From: Erigeron canadensis
Lineage: Eukaryota > Streptophyta > Magnoliopsida > Asterales > Asteraceae
DNA length: 64,000 bases
Assembly: GCF_010389155.1 (NCBI RefSeq)
Contig: NC_057762.1
Span: forward strand, 29,882,055-29,946,054
Direction: 5' to 3'
Shown here piece after piece: positions 26,401 to 37,703 of this stretch. The position numbers were made by a program, and so were the translations under genes. Numbering within the stretch: the stretch's first letter is position 1; the number at the start of each line of letters is the position of its first letter. The notes under the pieces are model-generated. The model was not told the DNA's origin, did not search any database, and saw only the letters and a program-made list of their open reading frames with translations.

Positions 26401-26614
26401 AACTTCCTCTTCTTCATCCAACTCAATATGACGTCCTCGCGGGTCTGAGCCTCTGGAGTAACTGCAATTGCAAACAGAATTCCTGTTCCATGAAATTGAA
26501 TACAATGAATATTATCTATTCATAAACTAAGAGATACCGATTGTAAAGACAATCCATAAAGAGAAGAAAAACTTCATACATGGTTTTCCGGGCAGCTAAA
26601 TTTATGCCAGGCAT
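14449..26614 (-). CDS. EMF2: EMF2-like VEFS-box Polycomb protein (PRC2 subunit)
   Basis: Twenty-one coding exons give 604 aa: 26580-26614, 26323-26461, 25913-25968, 25368-25479, 25087-25252, 24930-24989, 23869-24002, 23565-23627, 23355-23461, 22131-22195, 19729-19781, 19579-19632, 19282-19341, 18802-18848, 18631-18701, 18205-18388, 17663-17711, 17248-17331, 16938-17017, 16147-16236, 14449-14554. All phases agree. The product is the plant Su(z)12-type subunit of PRC2, which supports H3K27 methylation and represses floral genes. The N-terminal block with AAEESLSIYCKPVEFYNILQ (near 35-55) is typical of EMF2 and absent from VRN2/FIS2. A C2H2 finger uses C319, C322, H335 and H340. The VEFS box spans about 486-604, with an acidic DSEDEVDDDVADLEDRR and a C-terminal WNHGLLDERTMDYCN. 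The intron after exon 3 has a GC donor. Exon 16 and the last exon have partial duplicates nearby, and several introns carry transposons. Orthology to EMF2 is by similarity only. Confidence 0.93.
14647..14689 (-). pseudogene. Partial duplicate of the EMF2 last exon
   Basis: Inside the last EMF2 intron, 158 bp from the true last exon, is a diverged copy of its middle. On the minus strand it encodes LWNHGLLDELTMDYY, against LWNHGLLDERTMDYC in the real exon. The 5' half of the exon (CWRLFMIK) and its good acceptor are not duplicated, so it is probably a dead fragment. Confidence 0.75.
15385..16018 (-). mobile_element. Tandem pair of Helitron-like units in the last EMF2 intron
   Basis: Two units of about 320 bp follow each other head to tail (about 15385-15700 and 15708-16018). 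Each starts on plus with TCATATGCCCGC, then CGGCG/GGTGG-rich repeats, then GGCAATGGTGGTGAATGTAAAAGT, and ends with GTAGTTCAATTCCTTATT. The right border reads AAGGTAGTATAGTATAGA followed by T, which on minus is an A|TC Helitron-style 5' end. The 3' CTRR end is not intact. A run of 17 G (15983-15999) lies in the second unit. Confidence 0.6.
18371..18460 (-). repeat. Tandem duplication across the EMF2 exon 16 acceptor
   Basis: The exon 16 start with its acceptor (minus: CTACAG then ATGTTCGTGAGGG) is repeated about 50 bp upstream on the minus strand. There the acceptor is changed to CTAAAG and the coding part reads ATGTTCCCGAGGGGG. The second copy has lost the AG needed at that position. Confidence 0.7.
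19880..19960. repeat. Short tandem duplication, about 40 bp x 2
   Basis: TTTTTACTTTTAGC followed by T/CGGCAAAACATTCTACTGTTA occurs twice in a row in the EMF2 intron between coding exons 10 and 11. No function is apparent. Confidence 0.7.
20131..21115. repeat. 455-bp tandem duplication with a further partial copy, in an EMF2 intron
   Basis: The segment beginning CGATATATCAGGGATATGTC at 20131 recurs at 20586 with only a few changes. Both run through GACCGAACATTAATGTTCTG, GGTCCCTATGACTCTATGA and the TATAGTGTCCACCTTGTG block. The second unit contains an internal rearranged repeat (about 20900-21000) of its own 3' part. This accounts for much of the long intron between coding exons 10 and 11. Confidence 0.85.
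21451..21926. mobile_element. hAT-type MITE rich in TCGAG motifs
   Basis: The 476-bp element has terminal inverted repeats TAGGGGTGTAA (left) and TTACACCCTTA (right). It is bordered by an 8-bp duplication, ACCACCAC at 21443-21450 and ACCGCCAC at 21927-21934 (one mismatch). An 8-bp duplication with TAGGG-type ends fits the hAT superfamily. The interior is packed with GAGCTCGAG/TCGAG repeats on both strands. No transposase. It lies in the EMF2 intron between coding exons 10 and 11. Confidence 0.8.
22692..22924 (-). mobile_element. Non-autonomous Helitron, 233 bp, clear ends
   Basis: Read on minus, the element starts TCTATACTTCC and ends with a GC-rich imperfect hairpin followed by TACTATGCTAG. 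It is inserted exactly between A (22925) and T (22691), the Helitron target rule (5' TC, 3' CTRR, A|T site). It has no coding capacity. It lies in the intron between EMF2 coding exons 9 and 10. Confidence 0.75.
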
Positions 26615-26691
26615 TCTTTTTAGAGAATGTCGAATCGCAAATTCATAGCTATCTTTTCTATTCAAGAGAGTCCGTTTTGACCCCACCACAC
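26615..26691 (-). other. EMF2 5' UTR, second exon part
   Basis: A good acceptor (TATATGCAG) ends at 26692, and the frame upstream of the chosen ATG is open but has no earlier ATG. The start at 26614 was chosen because MPGI matches the usual EMF2 N terminus. Confidence 0.6.
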
Positions 26692-28679
26692 CTGCATATA
26701 ACCCTAGAAATTAGTCTATATTAATGCTAATAACTTCAATGACGATTGATGTCCTAATGTGTCATCGCTAATAACACCAGATATTAAAAACACACACGCT
26801 CACACGTGGATACCTTTTACAAATACTTGTAACGCTCTTTTTCCAATCAATTGTCATTTTATACCACAAATACAAAATAAATCAACTGCTTACATAAAAC
26901 CAGTCCAATACACACGATTTTAACATCAAAAGGTAAGCAACCCTAACCAGCAAAAATCTATTTAAATTCATTTCAGATTTTACAATAATCTACCATTACA
27001 TCTATAGATTCTAACAAATATACTTTAAATGTAGATTATGATACCATATATTTCCACAACATACACCGTGTTCATAACTTCATTCAAGGTATAGTTCTTC
27101 GTTTTTGTTAGATCACATGTTAAAATATTCTGCCCCTTCATTAAACACTTCTTTTCTACTTGGTCATCATTTTATACAGCGAACACAGCCTAAATCAACA
27201 TCTACTTACATTATTTTCAGTTCAGAACTCCATTCATTTAATTCACTCCATCCACAAACTACAGATTTTGGCATTTAAAAACAATAGCTGGCCTATCCAC
27301 CCTGATTAATGGAAATCTGATCCTACAATAACCCACCTTCTAGATGCTAGCATATACTTTTAAAACGAATAATGTTACCAAATGATTCCACAGCAAAAAT
27401 CGTATTATTTGATTATTTCAACATCTATATCTTTGTATTCCTTAAATCATAAGTTGACATCTTCTGAGACAAAGAACTATTTATAACACTTAATCGGTAT
27501 TCATTTCATACTACAAACACAACCTAAACGACTTCTTACATATCTTCCACGATCCACAAGTTTGAACATCAAAGAATAACCGCCGTATGCACCCTAACCA
27601 ATGGAAACCTATTTAACTGAACTCCAAATCTTATGAAATATGCTCAGATATACTTTAAATACCGATAATTCCAAGGCAAACGTCATATTTCTTTGTTTTC
27701 CTTCGATCACATGTTAACATGCTTCTACTGTTCTACAACTACTTATGACAGCCTTTCTAAAAAAATTTAAAATATAAACATAATTTTAATCATCTCATCC
27801 ACTCCATCCTAAGCCACATGTTTTTAAACCTAATACAGTTATACAGTGACCATCCTATGCACCCTAACCAACGGAAATATACTCAACATAACTCCAAACC
27901 ATACGATGAATCACATTTACATTTATATATACCAACATATACTGTTAATACATATTTTTCGGGTCGAAGCCACCACTCCATGGCAAAATATTGCGTTCTT
28001 TAATAGTCACTTTCTTCATTTTCCCTAAACCACATGTTCATATCTTCCACAACTACTTATAGCTCTTCGTTTCTAATTAATCATTAATGTAAACCACAAA
28101 CTAAATCAACGAGTACTTGCATGATTCAACTTTCTAATTCCAATCACTTCATGCACGTGCCACCACTTTTAACAACCTAAAATCATGTACGTATCCGTAA
28201 CGGTCCTATCGAAACCTAACTAATAAAATCTATGCTCAACTTAATCCGAATCTTACGATAACATATATCCATGTATAGAATTATATCTCCACTTTTAACA
28301 ACCTATTATCATGACCGTATCCGTACCGGTCTTATCGAAACCTAACTAATAAAATCTATGCTCAACTTAATCCGAATCTTACGATAACATATATTTCCAT
28401 GTATAGAATTATATCTCCTAAACACAAAACCTAAAAATTCTATTCATCTACAAAATCACATTATATAGATACAATTAGAATATCAACACTATTTTTACTT
28501 CGTAATTTCATTATGCTCTAACTGCTTAAACAAACCGAGTCAAATCAGAACTTATAAAACATTGAATTTAACTACTTTTACGTAATTGAAAAACAAACAA
28601 ATTGAAAAATTACATTGATCAATCAGTAACTTGTTAAAGTATAACCATAATAAGATTGAAATGAGACTGAAAGTGTTAC
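26692..28679 (-). other. EMF2 5' UTR intron, about 2.0 kb
   Basis: A donor, ACCG then GTAACA, at 28680/28679 pairs in phase-free UTR with the acceptor at 26692. The intron holds a degenerate long-period tandem array. Long 5' UTR introns are common in plant chromatin genes. The first exon upstream (28680 to about 28800) is inferred from the donor and has no ATG. Confidence 0.55.
26940..28418. repeat. Degenerate tandem array with units of roughly 130-350 bp
   Basis: The phrase ACCCTAACCAAtGGAAAnCTA, followed by an AACT/AACTTAATCC block and ATATACTTTAAAT or a related phrase, recurs near 26943, 27298, 27590, 27860, 28205 and 28333. The last two units (about 28168-28293 and 28294-28418) are almost identical and about 126 bp long; the older ones are strongly diverged. 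It fills most of the EMF2 5' UTR intron. Confidence 0.6.
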
Positions 28680-28854
28680 CGGTGGAATGTTAGGAGCCCT
28701 AATTATAATTGAAGAAATGGGAGAGCAAAATTAAGAGTATGAAAATATGAATTAGTAACTGAGGGGGAAATAGATATAGAGATATATATATACAGTTTGT
28801 GTATGTATTTTATAGAGGACGGTGATGATGACTCTAGCAAGTAGCTCGGAATTT

Positions 28855-28868
28855 GGGGGGGGGGGGGG
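28855..28868 (+). repeat. Run of 14 G
   Basis: Uninterrupted G run just upstream of the inferred EMF2 transcription start (on the minus strand, a C run). It could form a G-quadruplex or be assembly-sensitive; no function is shown. Confidence 0.7.
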
Positions 28869-29029
28869 AGTGTTTTCTGGGCAATAAATGCATAAGTAAT
28901 AAATACTTTGAATGGAATGTAAATGTAAATTGATATAAAATGTTAAAAGTGTTTTCGTTAAAATATATTAATTATACACTTACTATAGAATTATAAAGTT
29001 AGGAGTGAACTAGGCTTCATTTAGCATTT

Positions 29030-29096
29030 TTTTAACGTTAAATGCAGGCCAAAGTTCAATCTTTTTTAACGTTAAATGCAGGCCAAAGTTCAATTT
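29030..29096. repeat. Two-unit tandem repeat of about 34 bp
   Basis: TTTTTTAACGTTAAATGCAG followed by GCCAAAGTTCAAT occurs twice directly in a row. Confidence 0.85.
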
Positions 29097-30594
29097 TTAT
29101 GTTTAGAAAAGATAGTTTGAGCCTTCTGAGTTTTTTTTTTTTACTTTTTGATAAAATTTAAAAACAAACTTTGTAAATAAAATTGTCTATATTTCAACTT
29201 TTCTCATATATCATCTAAGATAATATTGGAATTCAAACTCGTAAAAGACCGCATTAAAAGAGTTACTTTTTAGTTTGAGTATAAAAGATTATATTTTTTA
29301 TATTAAAAACATGGCCTTAAATTTAATGGTATTTATATAAGTATTTAATGCCCTTCAACTATATCCTTTATTGTTGCATTTAATTTAACAAAACCCTTTT
29401 TCATTTTGATTATTCATTCCGTCTCATTAAAAGTGTCTTATTTTCAATTTTAAAGTCTTTATATATAAACTTCAACCTTATATTTTTATTTTTTTTGCAT
29501 TGTATAAAAATTGATGAAAAGTTATACCATTGAAAACACTTCAAAAACACAATCAATTCATATAATTTTCCTCATGTATTATTTAGCACAAACAAATTTA
29601 TTTACGGTCAAAGTTAGAAAGGTTAAAGTTTGAAAATTCAAAAAATAACACTTTTTGTGAGACAGAGTGAGTATTATTTAATAAACTCAATTTCTTGTTT
29701 TACTTTCCTCGGGAGTAAACTTATACACGGGTAACTTTAATTAATACACAAAAACTTTATGCATAAGGATAAAAATGCTCTTTTTTGAAATTTTATGTTG
29801 AAGTCTTCAAAAACTTTAAGCACATTGTCACCTTTTATCTTCGTTTATTTAGATATAAATTAATTCAATCGATACAAAAATAAAAAATAAAAAAAATTCA
29901 TTGAGTTCTTGAAAACTTGACTACAATCAACAAAGCTCAAACTTTACCAGCTAGTAATAATGGGGACAAAGTTTGTTGTTACTTTAACCAGTTTACAATG
30001 CAAAAACATACATTAAATTTTTCAAACTTATGGTTCTATTTCAACTTTGTTTCAATTTCAAATTATATTTTAGAATTTCACCCATCGATTTAAGGATTTT
30101 CTCATCTGTTAGCTGTTGAATGACTCGATGCTTTTGTTCCCTATAAATTCGCCGTAAATGTATTTTAACTGTAAATAATATAAAAGGATACACTCACTTA
30201 AGATGATCGGAAGCAAAAGTGATAAAATTTTGATTTGTTAACGGCAAAGTAGAATAGGATTTACTTAATTATTATTTTTGAGGTTGGTTGACTTTCATAA
30301 TATAACCTTTAAATTCACTATAAAAATTTAATGTATGTAATAACTGTACCCTAATCAATTCTTTTTTCTTTTTTTTTTTTGCAAAATATTTAAGGGTTAA
30401 ATGAAGCCCTTAGGGATGTGGTTAAGATGCATTAAATAATTGTACATTTATCATAAAATTCAAGAGGCGAACTTCTAATATAAAAGGTACAAGTTTTTAT
30501 GCGCATTAAGTTCAACCCTAAGGGTTGCATTTAACATTTTCAGAAGTTTAGTGTAAATGTATTGTTAGGACAAAAATAAAATTAAAACGTAATC

Positions 30595-30765
30595 TACAGT
30601 GGTAGGGTTCGACTGTTTAGAGTGACGTGTTTTGAAAGTTTTTTCTATGTATTCCCTATAAGGTTTCATAATCTACGTCTCGTAATTATATAAAGTGCGA
30701 CAATGCGTGCAAGACCTTATCAATATATAGTAAGATGTCTCCAGATATCAAATATATATATATAT
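30595..30765 (+). mobile_element. Diverged SINE copy
   Basis: It has a GGGTTCGACTGTTTAGAGTGA B-box-like head. Its body has GTAATTATATAAAGTGCGACAA, TGCAAGACCTTATC and TAAGATGTCTCC phrases that line up loosely with the SINEs at 7375 and 11258. It ends in an (AT)n run. Confidence 0.4.
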
Positions 30766-30784
30766 ATATATTATATAATAATAG

Positions 30785-31240
30785 TAATAATAAAAGGCTA
30801 TTTAATAGAAAAAAAGGTAAATAACACATGTGAAGATATATCATATTTCATATATATCCTTAATATGATAATTATATAATAACATATATGGTAATTACGT
30901 AATAAGGTTTTAGGTAAACTAAACAAGTATTAAAGTAAAACAAATAAAACAATAGGTTTATCTTTACTGAAAATCATCATGCATCATGAAAATCATGGTG
31001 CATCAATTGTTTCGTGAATCTTCGTGCATCAATCTAACCATGATTTAAGCGTCAAGATCTTGTCCTAATTTATTTTACTTTAATACTTGTTTTACAATAC
31101 CTAATCCTATGTAATAATAAAGGCTATTTAATAGAAAAAGCTAAATAAAACATGTGAAGATACATCATATTTCATATATATCCTTCAAAGCTTGTAATAT
31201 TATATATTTATATAACATAGTATTTACGTAATATAATGGG
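30785..31240. repeat. Direct repeat pair of about 125 bp
   Basis: The block AGGCTATTTAATAGAAAAA through ACATGTGAAGATA and ATTTCATATATATCC, ending in a TTACGTAATA phrase, occurs at 30785-30915 and again at 31115-31240. The segment just after the second copy (TTTATGGTGTTCAAT) recurs near 59300, pointing to a dispersed element, possibly Helitron-derived. Confidence 0.55.
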
Positions 31241-32060
31241 ATTAAATATTTTTTGTTTATGGTGTTCAATAATTTTTATTAGTTGTTTTCATTGTTTCGT
31301 GGTAGTTCAATAATATTTCTAAATGCTGTCACCATTTCACATGATATGTATAGTGTATGTGTATGTCCTAATCGTTATGTTATTTTTTAAAAGGTTCCAG
31401 GCAGTGTCAATTCTCATCCTATTTTTTTAATTAACTTGATGAAAAGGAGAGAAAAGAAAAGAAAAATTTTCTAAGAAAAATTTTGAAACAAAAAACAACT
31501 ACACTTCTCCCTCAATCCTCTCCGCTCTTTCTTTTTCCCCTCTTAAAAAAATCTTAAAAATACATTTTATAATTTTTCCCTTTCTTTCCACTCTTAAATA
31601 AACCCTTAAATAAACTAAACAAGAGTTTGAAGGTCTAATGCCTCGCACCCCTCCACCTAGTAGATAATTCAAAAAATTAATGAAAGAATTTTGAATTAAT
31701 TGTCGGAACAGACGTCAACAGATAGAATTTAACTAAATAACTTAACACTAAAATAATATGTATTTGAGACGTCATTCCAAGTATGTCTAAATCCTTTCCA
31801 CTTACAAAAATTCAAGAAAAAACGAATTCTGGTTGCAGGGACTTTTGAATTGCGGCCAAAAATATCAATAAAGAATAGCAAGCCAACACTAGCAGTAAAC
31901 AAGTCTTGTAATTTGTACAACCAATTTAAGAACCAGAATCTTAAAAGAATAGCAACTATAGCTTACAAGTAAATGATTGGAAAAACAAAATGCAAAAACT
32001 TTAAACGCAAATTGGAGAAAAGGTGAGTTTTATAATCAAAAGTTGCAGAAATGGCATTTT

Positions 32061-35000
32061 CTAAGTTGAGCAGCAACCACCCTTCTCCCCAACAGGTTGG
32101 CCCTTGAGCTGCACAGAAGGTGGCCTCATGTTGTTTGAACCAGGCTGACTTGCCATCCTGCAACAAAAGATGATTTCACACAAACAAATTATAGATCAAA
32201 AGTTATAGAAAAAGAGTATTTGAGAACAAAATTAGATTTATAGAATTGGAAAGATGGGCTGGTTGGTTGAGTCGGTAACGGATTAAAATGCGTCTGGGGT
32301 AGTTGTTTGGAAAATAAAAAATAAAAAAGGGCCTCGGTAAATTGTGACTTTTTTTAGAGCAAAGTTCAAAACCGACAAGGTCCGTTCAGGTCGTTTTGTC
32401 GGTTTTACTGGAAGGAAATCTTTTATCCCTGTAGGTTTTTATTTAATTTGTAACGAACTGATGTGTTAATTATGAAGATGATTTTTTTTAAACAGAAACA
32501 GACTTTGGGTGATTTTCTACACGTTTGATCCGCCCGCACTTTTAGCTAAGTTTTCTATTTGACCCATTTTTGAGTCCAAACCGCAAACACAGATCCCATC
32601 CATAAACTAAATACACCGAAATTGCCACCTTTATAAATTTTGTTAGAACCTAACATGAACATTCTATTTGAAGATAAATTGAACTCCATAGTATTTCAAT
32701 ATGCGGTTACTAGGCTCCAAAAATATAAATTATAAGTCACCATGAGTAGTAAGGCATATGAAGATGAAAATCCGCATGAAATGTGGTGTACCTGTTTTTA
32801 ATATCAGCAGACATGGCCATGAAAGCCTGTTCAACATTTGTAGCATCTTTTGCACTAGTTTCCATAAATGGAATGCCAATACTATCGGCAAATTCCTGAA
32901 CAGAAAAAAGAAGTACCAGATTTAGTTTCCTTCTCAACATTGACGAAGTCTGTCATCAGACTCGCACACACACGGCACATGCATATATCAAGCATATAGA
33001 TATAGTTGTACCTTGGCAGTATCATACGATACGGCTCTGCTTTCTGTAAGGTCACATTTGTTTCCAACAAGAAGTTTATTCACATTTTCACTTGCATAGC
33101 GATCAATTTCGCTCAACCATTGCTTAACATTGTTGAAACTTTCTAGGTCGGTGACATCATAAACTATCTGCCAAAACACCAGATGAACCACTTTAGTAAA
33201 CCCACACAAAGTCATAAGGTGAAGCATATACTAGCAAGCGCTGTCTTTCCATAACTCATTATAACTTTCCATAGAGACGACAATTGACTCAACTTATAAC
33301 TAAGTCAATTTAGAGTATGTTTTATCTTTTACGAGTCAAATGACTTGAGCTCAAGGATTTAACTATAAGGCAGCATGCATCGAATGAATTAAACGGTAGA
33401 AAGCATCCAAAGTGTATTCTTATGCATAATATCATACATCAATTTGAAAGTGTTTTGCAGGTCAGTCCAACCCTCCACAACCTGTTTTGACTTCTAACTT
33501 TTTAGTTCTTGAAGAGAGCTACAAATAAATAAAAAAACATACTATAATGCCATGTGCCCCACGGTAGTAGCTACTAGTAATTGTCCTGAACCTTTCTTGC
33601 CCAGCTGTGTCCCACTGCATTGCCCAAAGAAGCAATGGTTAGTCGATACAAAATATCTTTTTCAATTAAAAATTTCTACACATTTTCTAAAAAAAAAACC
33701 TCACAATTTGAAGCTTAATGGTTTTTCCGTCCTGCTCCACAGTGCGAATTTTCTGTAGAACAGATAAGAAATAAAACCATCATTTTACAAAGGCAACCAT
33801 GATAAACTGTAAACCTAATTGGTTTAGGACAACAGATTAAAACACATAATACTAGGTTCTTACAAAGTCCACGCCAATTGTACTGATGTAGCTGTCAAGA
33901 TACGAGTCATCCTGTGTCAAAGAGATCAAAGTAAGAAATAAAAATACATAGCACATATCAAGTGGTATCTCCTATTAAAAGGTTAAAACAATCAACTTAT
34001 CTCCAATTTCCACAACAAGATACATTTTAAAAGATTGATCAAATCCATATTCATCTACCTAACTCCCTAAGATAATAGCAGCAAAGGGAGGTGGGGGTGG
34101 CAAACATTTGACCCATTTGCTTTTTAATGAGTCTATTTGGGTCATTCTTTATCATACAAAAAGTTTGAATGAGTAGGACAAAAAATATATGACTCAAAAC
34201 AGATGGGCTTAAACTGGTCAAAGATCCCCCTAAAGTGTATTTTTAGCAGCACAACCTCGTCTATTGATTTATTAAAGAATTTAGATCATGTTTGTAACTT
34301 TATAACAGCAGCATTATTGTAATTATACTTGACACAATAAGTTTTAAACAAAAGTCTATGTAACAGAAAACAAGTGGTCATTGATCATAAAAAGTTAATG
34401 TAACAGACAAGAAGTGGTCATTGATCATAAAAAGTCTACGTAACAGACAACAAGTGGTCATTGATCATTAACCCATTTCGAAGACCGTCCATCTTGCCAC
34501 CTCTAGTAAAAAAGCATGGTATGTAAGGAGATAAGTGATACTTATGGACCACATCTAATCAAACAATCAAACTTAAGTGGGGAACGCATCAAAAAAACAA
34601 GGAACCATCCTAAATAACATATTGTCTTACAGCAAATCTAAGCAGCAAACAAGATTTTCCGACTCCTGAGTCTCCGATCAGCAAAAGCTTAAACAAGTAG
34701 TCACTGCAATAAAGAAATCAAAAGTTACACTCAGAATCTAACACATTATATGTTTTTGAACAAAAGTTGAAAACTTTATAATAGACATTCTTGAAAACCA
34801 TTATCAACATAACGTAAGAACTTGTCCTAAATTATCCACACACCAAAAACCCGCACCGACACTTTACTTCATATACCCAAATTACCGAGCACTGGGTTTA
34901 CATTATATGCCAATATCCACCAATCTCAAAACTTGAAACTTTTCGGCATTAAAAAGAACGATACTAATTCAGCTTGTAACAGCTACATAATGATCAAAAT

Positions 35001-35475
35001 TCTTTATGAACTCAAAGTTTTATACGAGTAACAAAAATCCTTATAAACTTTATAGCCAATCATATTCTCTAACCAAATTCTGCTAGTAAATAAGTAAGCA
35101 GTAAATTTATTAAATCGATATATACGACATCTAAAATCGATAAGCATTTACTGTACTATTCTAGGTGCAGGAACGATATAGCAAGAGAACTAAAAAATTA
35201 TGAGTTGATAAATATCCAGGTTCGATAAAAATCGAAAACCTCCTAAAACAATGTGTACCATTCAAAACAGTATATAATTATATATAATATACATATACAC
35301 ATACATATATTCACAAAGAAAATAATTGGAAAAAATTACAATCCATCACTAAATAAAACAATAAATTCCAGAAAACAAGAGATCCGATTCAATTAACAAT
35401 AATATATTTAAAAATATAGATCTAACAGGCGAAAATCGGTAGAGAGAGATCGCGGACTTACTACTCTTGATTCAT
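32061..35475 (-). CDS. RABD2: RABD2/Rab1-type small GTPase
   Basis: Eight coding exons give 203 aa: 35462-35475, 34631-34703, 33864-33911, 33705-33752, 33543-33614, 33012-33167, 32792-32895 and 32061-32157. All junctions are GT-AG and phases agree. The protein is a Rab1/Ypt1-class GTPase that works in vesicle traffic from ER to Golgi. Visible motifs are the P loop GDSGVGKS (15-22), switch I around Thr40 (YISTIGVDF), switch II WDTAGQE (62-68), the guanine-specific NKCD near 121-124, ETSAK near 150, and a C-terminal GGCCST that should be geranylgeranylated on the two cysteines. The N terminus [15 protein letters not shown] is characteristic of plant RABD2. Length equals that of the family. All catalytic residues are present. 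Distinction among RABD2a, b and c is not attempted. Confidence 0.96.
34092..34505. mobile_element. MITE-like element with GGTGGCAA/TTGCCACC ends
   Basis: Left end TGGGGGTGGCAAAC and right end TTGCCACCTCTA form short inverted repeats, and the interior has TGACCCATTTGC-type phrases. Related fragments occur elsewhere, for example 38328-38515 in a SIG1 intron. No clean 8-bp duplication was found, so hAT membership is only suspected. Confidence 0.45.
34361..34470. repeat. Three-unit 40-bp tandem repeat in a RABD2 intron
   Basis: TAACAGAcAAcAAGTGGTCA plus TTGATCATaAAAAGTctAcG is repeated at 34361, 34401 and 34441. It lies in the intron between coding exons 2 and 3. A MITE-like pair, GGGGGTGGCAA near 34092 and TTGCCACCTCTA ending at 34505, surrounds it. 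Confidence 0.85.
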
Positions 35476-35740
35476 GATTTTGAATTTTTATTATACTGAT
35501 ATGTATAAGTAAACGGCCGATTGATCCAACGGCCGGTGATCGATCGGTGGAAAAAGAATTAATTTATGTCGGAAGAGAATTTATAAAACGTATGATTATA
35601 ATGGAATTGATGTAAGGGAATGGAATTTGGGGAGCAAATCTTAAATTATTTTTTTATTATTATATAAATATATAGTGGAAGGCGAATGTATTCCGTGTTT
35701 GATACAGAGAGAGGAAGAGGGAAACTCTAACTAACAAACA
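35476..35740 (-). promoter_or_regulatory. Probable RABD2 5' UTR and core promoter region
   Basis: Upstream of the RABD2 ATG is a leader with pyrimidine-rich sequence on the minus strand (TTTCCCTCTTCCTCTCTCTG near 35705-35724). No TATA box or start site could be fixed. Confidence 0.35.
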
Positions 35741-37703
35741 ACCGACAGATTGGAAAAAAGGAAATAAAAAAAGAAAAAAAAAAAGGATTTTTTTTATATC
35801 TGTTCTTTACTGCGTGCCACCCAATTAATCCTACATTCCTACCTTTTTGTTGGGAATTTAGTTTACAGGGATCAATTATTCGAAAATGTTTATAATAAGT
35901 TGTTTCATGAGAGTTTTTTAACGAATAAGTTTTTTAAATTAAAGATCTGAAATCAAAATCTTAGTTTCAAGTAAAACAATCAAATTTTAGTTAAAACCGG
36001 TCCTTTAACCATCCTAAGTCAATCGATGAGACCAACGATCGACCCATCTAAATGAGTTGATTTTTGGAATTTCTTTCTTGTTTTTATTTACTTACGGCAT
36101 ATATGATTAAGTTGATATAGCAATATATTAAAAATATACACCCTCACAAGGTTTTTTTCGATAATAAAAAAGTCATCGGTTCAAAACTCACATGTAATTA
36201 AAAAGTAGAGTTTTATGTTGAATGAGAGGGTTTTTTTTTACCTATGATATGTTTCCTCCCGTTGAAAACGGAGGATTGAATGAGTAAGTTGCTTGTCAAT
36301 TTTTCAAATTTATCGTTAAAAAGAAAAAGTAATAATAAAATTTTCTAAATAATTTTATGCATTGTTTTTCAAAATTTGTTAAAAGTATTGCCACCAATCA
36401 ATAGTTATGTGAATTTAAAACACCATAAACTATGTGTGATTTTATAATGTAAATTTTTATTTTTACACAATAAAAATGTGTCGAAAGTTATTATGATTGT
36501 TTTCAATCGTCAAACTCAAGGATAGAGAGGGTAATCATAAGCTTAGATACATGCTTGTATACTTCAAATTCTAATGTAGGATTTGAGTCTGCATAGTATC
36601 AAGCCTAACTCATTAAGCTCAATAAAATTTCGCTCTAAACTATATAGTTATATGTGTTTTTGAAAATAAAATAAAAGAATGAATAGAAAGATAACAATTC
36701 CATAGCAGATGACTTATACGAGTGTCAATGTCAACTATATAGTTACATGTGCTTTTTTATGCTTGCAATGGTCGTAATATCAAGAGAGACCCGGGGACAG
36801 CCTTTCCCACCCTCCTCCCCGCCCTATCGGCACCGGTACCACGGGGTGGTGTTCAATTAGGTACTGGTCCGGTATCGGCATTCTCTCCTACTCCGTCCAC
36901 CCTTATATGAACACGGTACGGAGATGATTTGTACAGTTGTACTAGTGTGTAACTTTTGATATGTTTAAAACAAGAATAATTGAAATGGTAGATAAGCCCC
37001 TGACAGCATCAAGACTTCGCTGTTTGCTGATTAAAATGTGAAGAAAACATGAAGGGATGTTAAAGTACCGCCATCTCTCATCTTTGTAATCACTTACAGA
37101 CAAAAGTACAAATTGGAACTCACAAAATAGCAACAAAATTAAAAGGGTCATATACTCATATCTTGTTCAAGGAATAGTTCAAAAAACAAGCCGTCTCTGT
37201 AAGAGTTCGAATGCATATCGATTACCACCTTCAAACGGACATAACTTTCAAACGTGACGAGTTAACTTAGAAGACTGTGGGGCACGGACAGCTAATAAAT
37301 GGGCCTGACATCATGACAAACACCTACCAGGGTCTGTCCTAATTGCAGGGCCACAAATTTATTATTTTCATTTGTTAAGTAAATGTTGTGAAATCATATA
37401 TGATACATTTGTGTCAATCATCTGTTATATACTATATGCTATGTTATATCTTATATTTCACATGGCAGCCGACTCCAAAACAGTTTAGAACACAGAAAAC
37501 ACAATCCACTAATGGCACACACAAAAAAACCTCTCGTAATTTTATATATATCCTTTTAAAACAAAATGATAAGTGCAGATGTTTTCTGCGGTATGTTCCT
37601 TTATACAGCGTGCTGAACTCTTGTCAAGCCTTCACATTAGTGTAGTATATAAATAACCAAAAATTTTACTAAGCGTTGTACAAAAAAGTACTACTGAAAT
37701 AAA
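35741..37703. other. Intergenic between RABD2 and SIG1
   Basis: AT-rich, no gene supported. It holds a compositionally odd GC-rich island at about 36786-36925 (CCCGGGGACAGCC, GGCACCGGTACCACGGGG). The remainder up to 37703 is SIG1 3' flank. Confidence 0.45.

Larger units (their letters stand above)
28869..32060. other. Intergenic between EMF2 and RABD2
   Basis: AT-rich and repeat-laden, with no supported gene. It holds a two-unit tandem repeat at 29030-29096 (AACGTTAAATGCAGGCCAAA core), a diverged SINE copy near 30595-30765, and two related blocks at 30785-30915 and 31115-31240. Confidence 0.5.

Noticed and set aside
34361..34470. Regular 40-bp repeats resembling a CRISPR array
   Set aside because: The units are directly adjacent with no unique spacers, and the locus is a plant intron.
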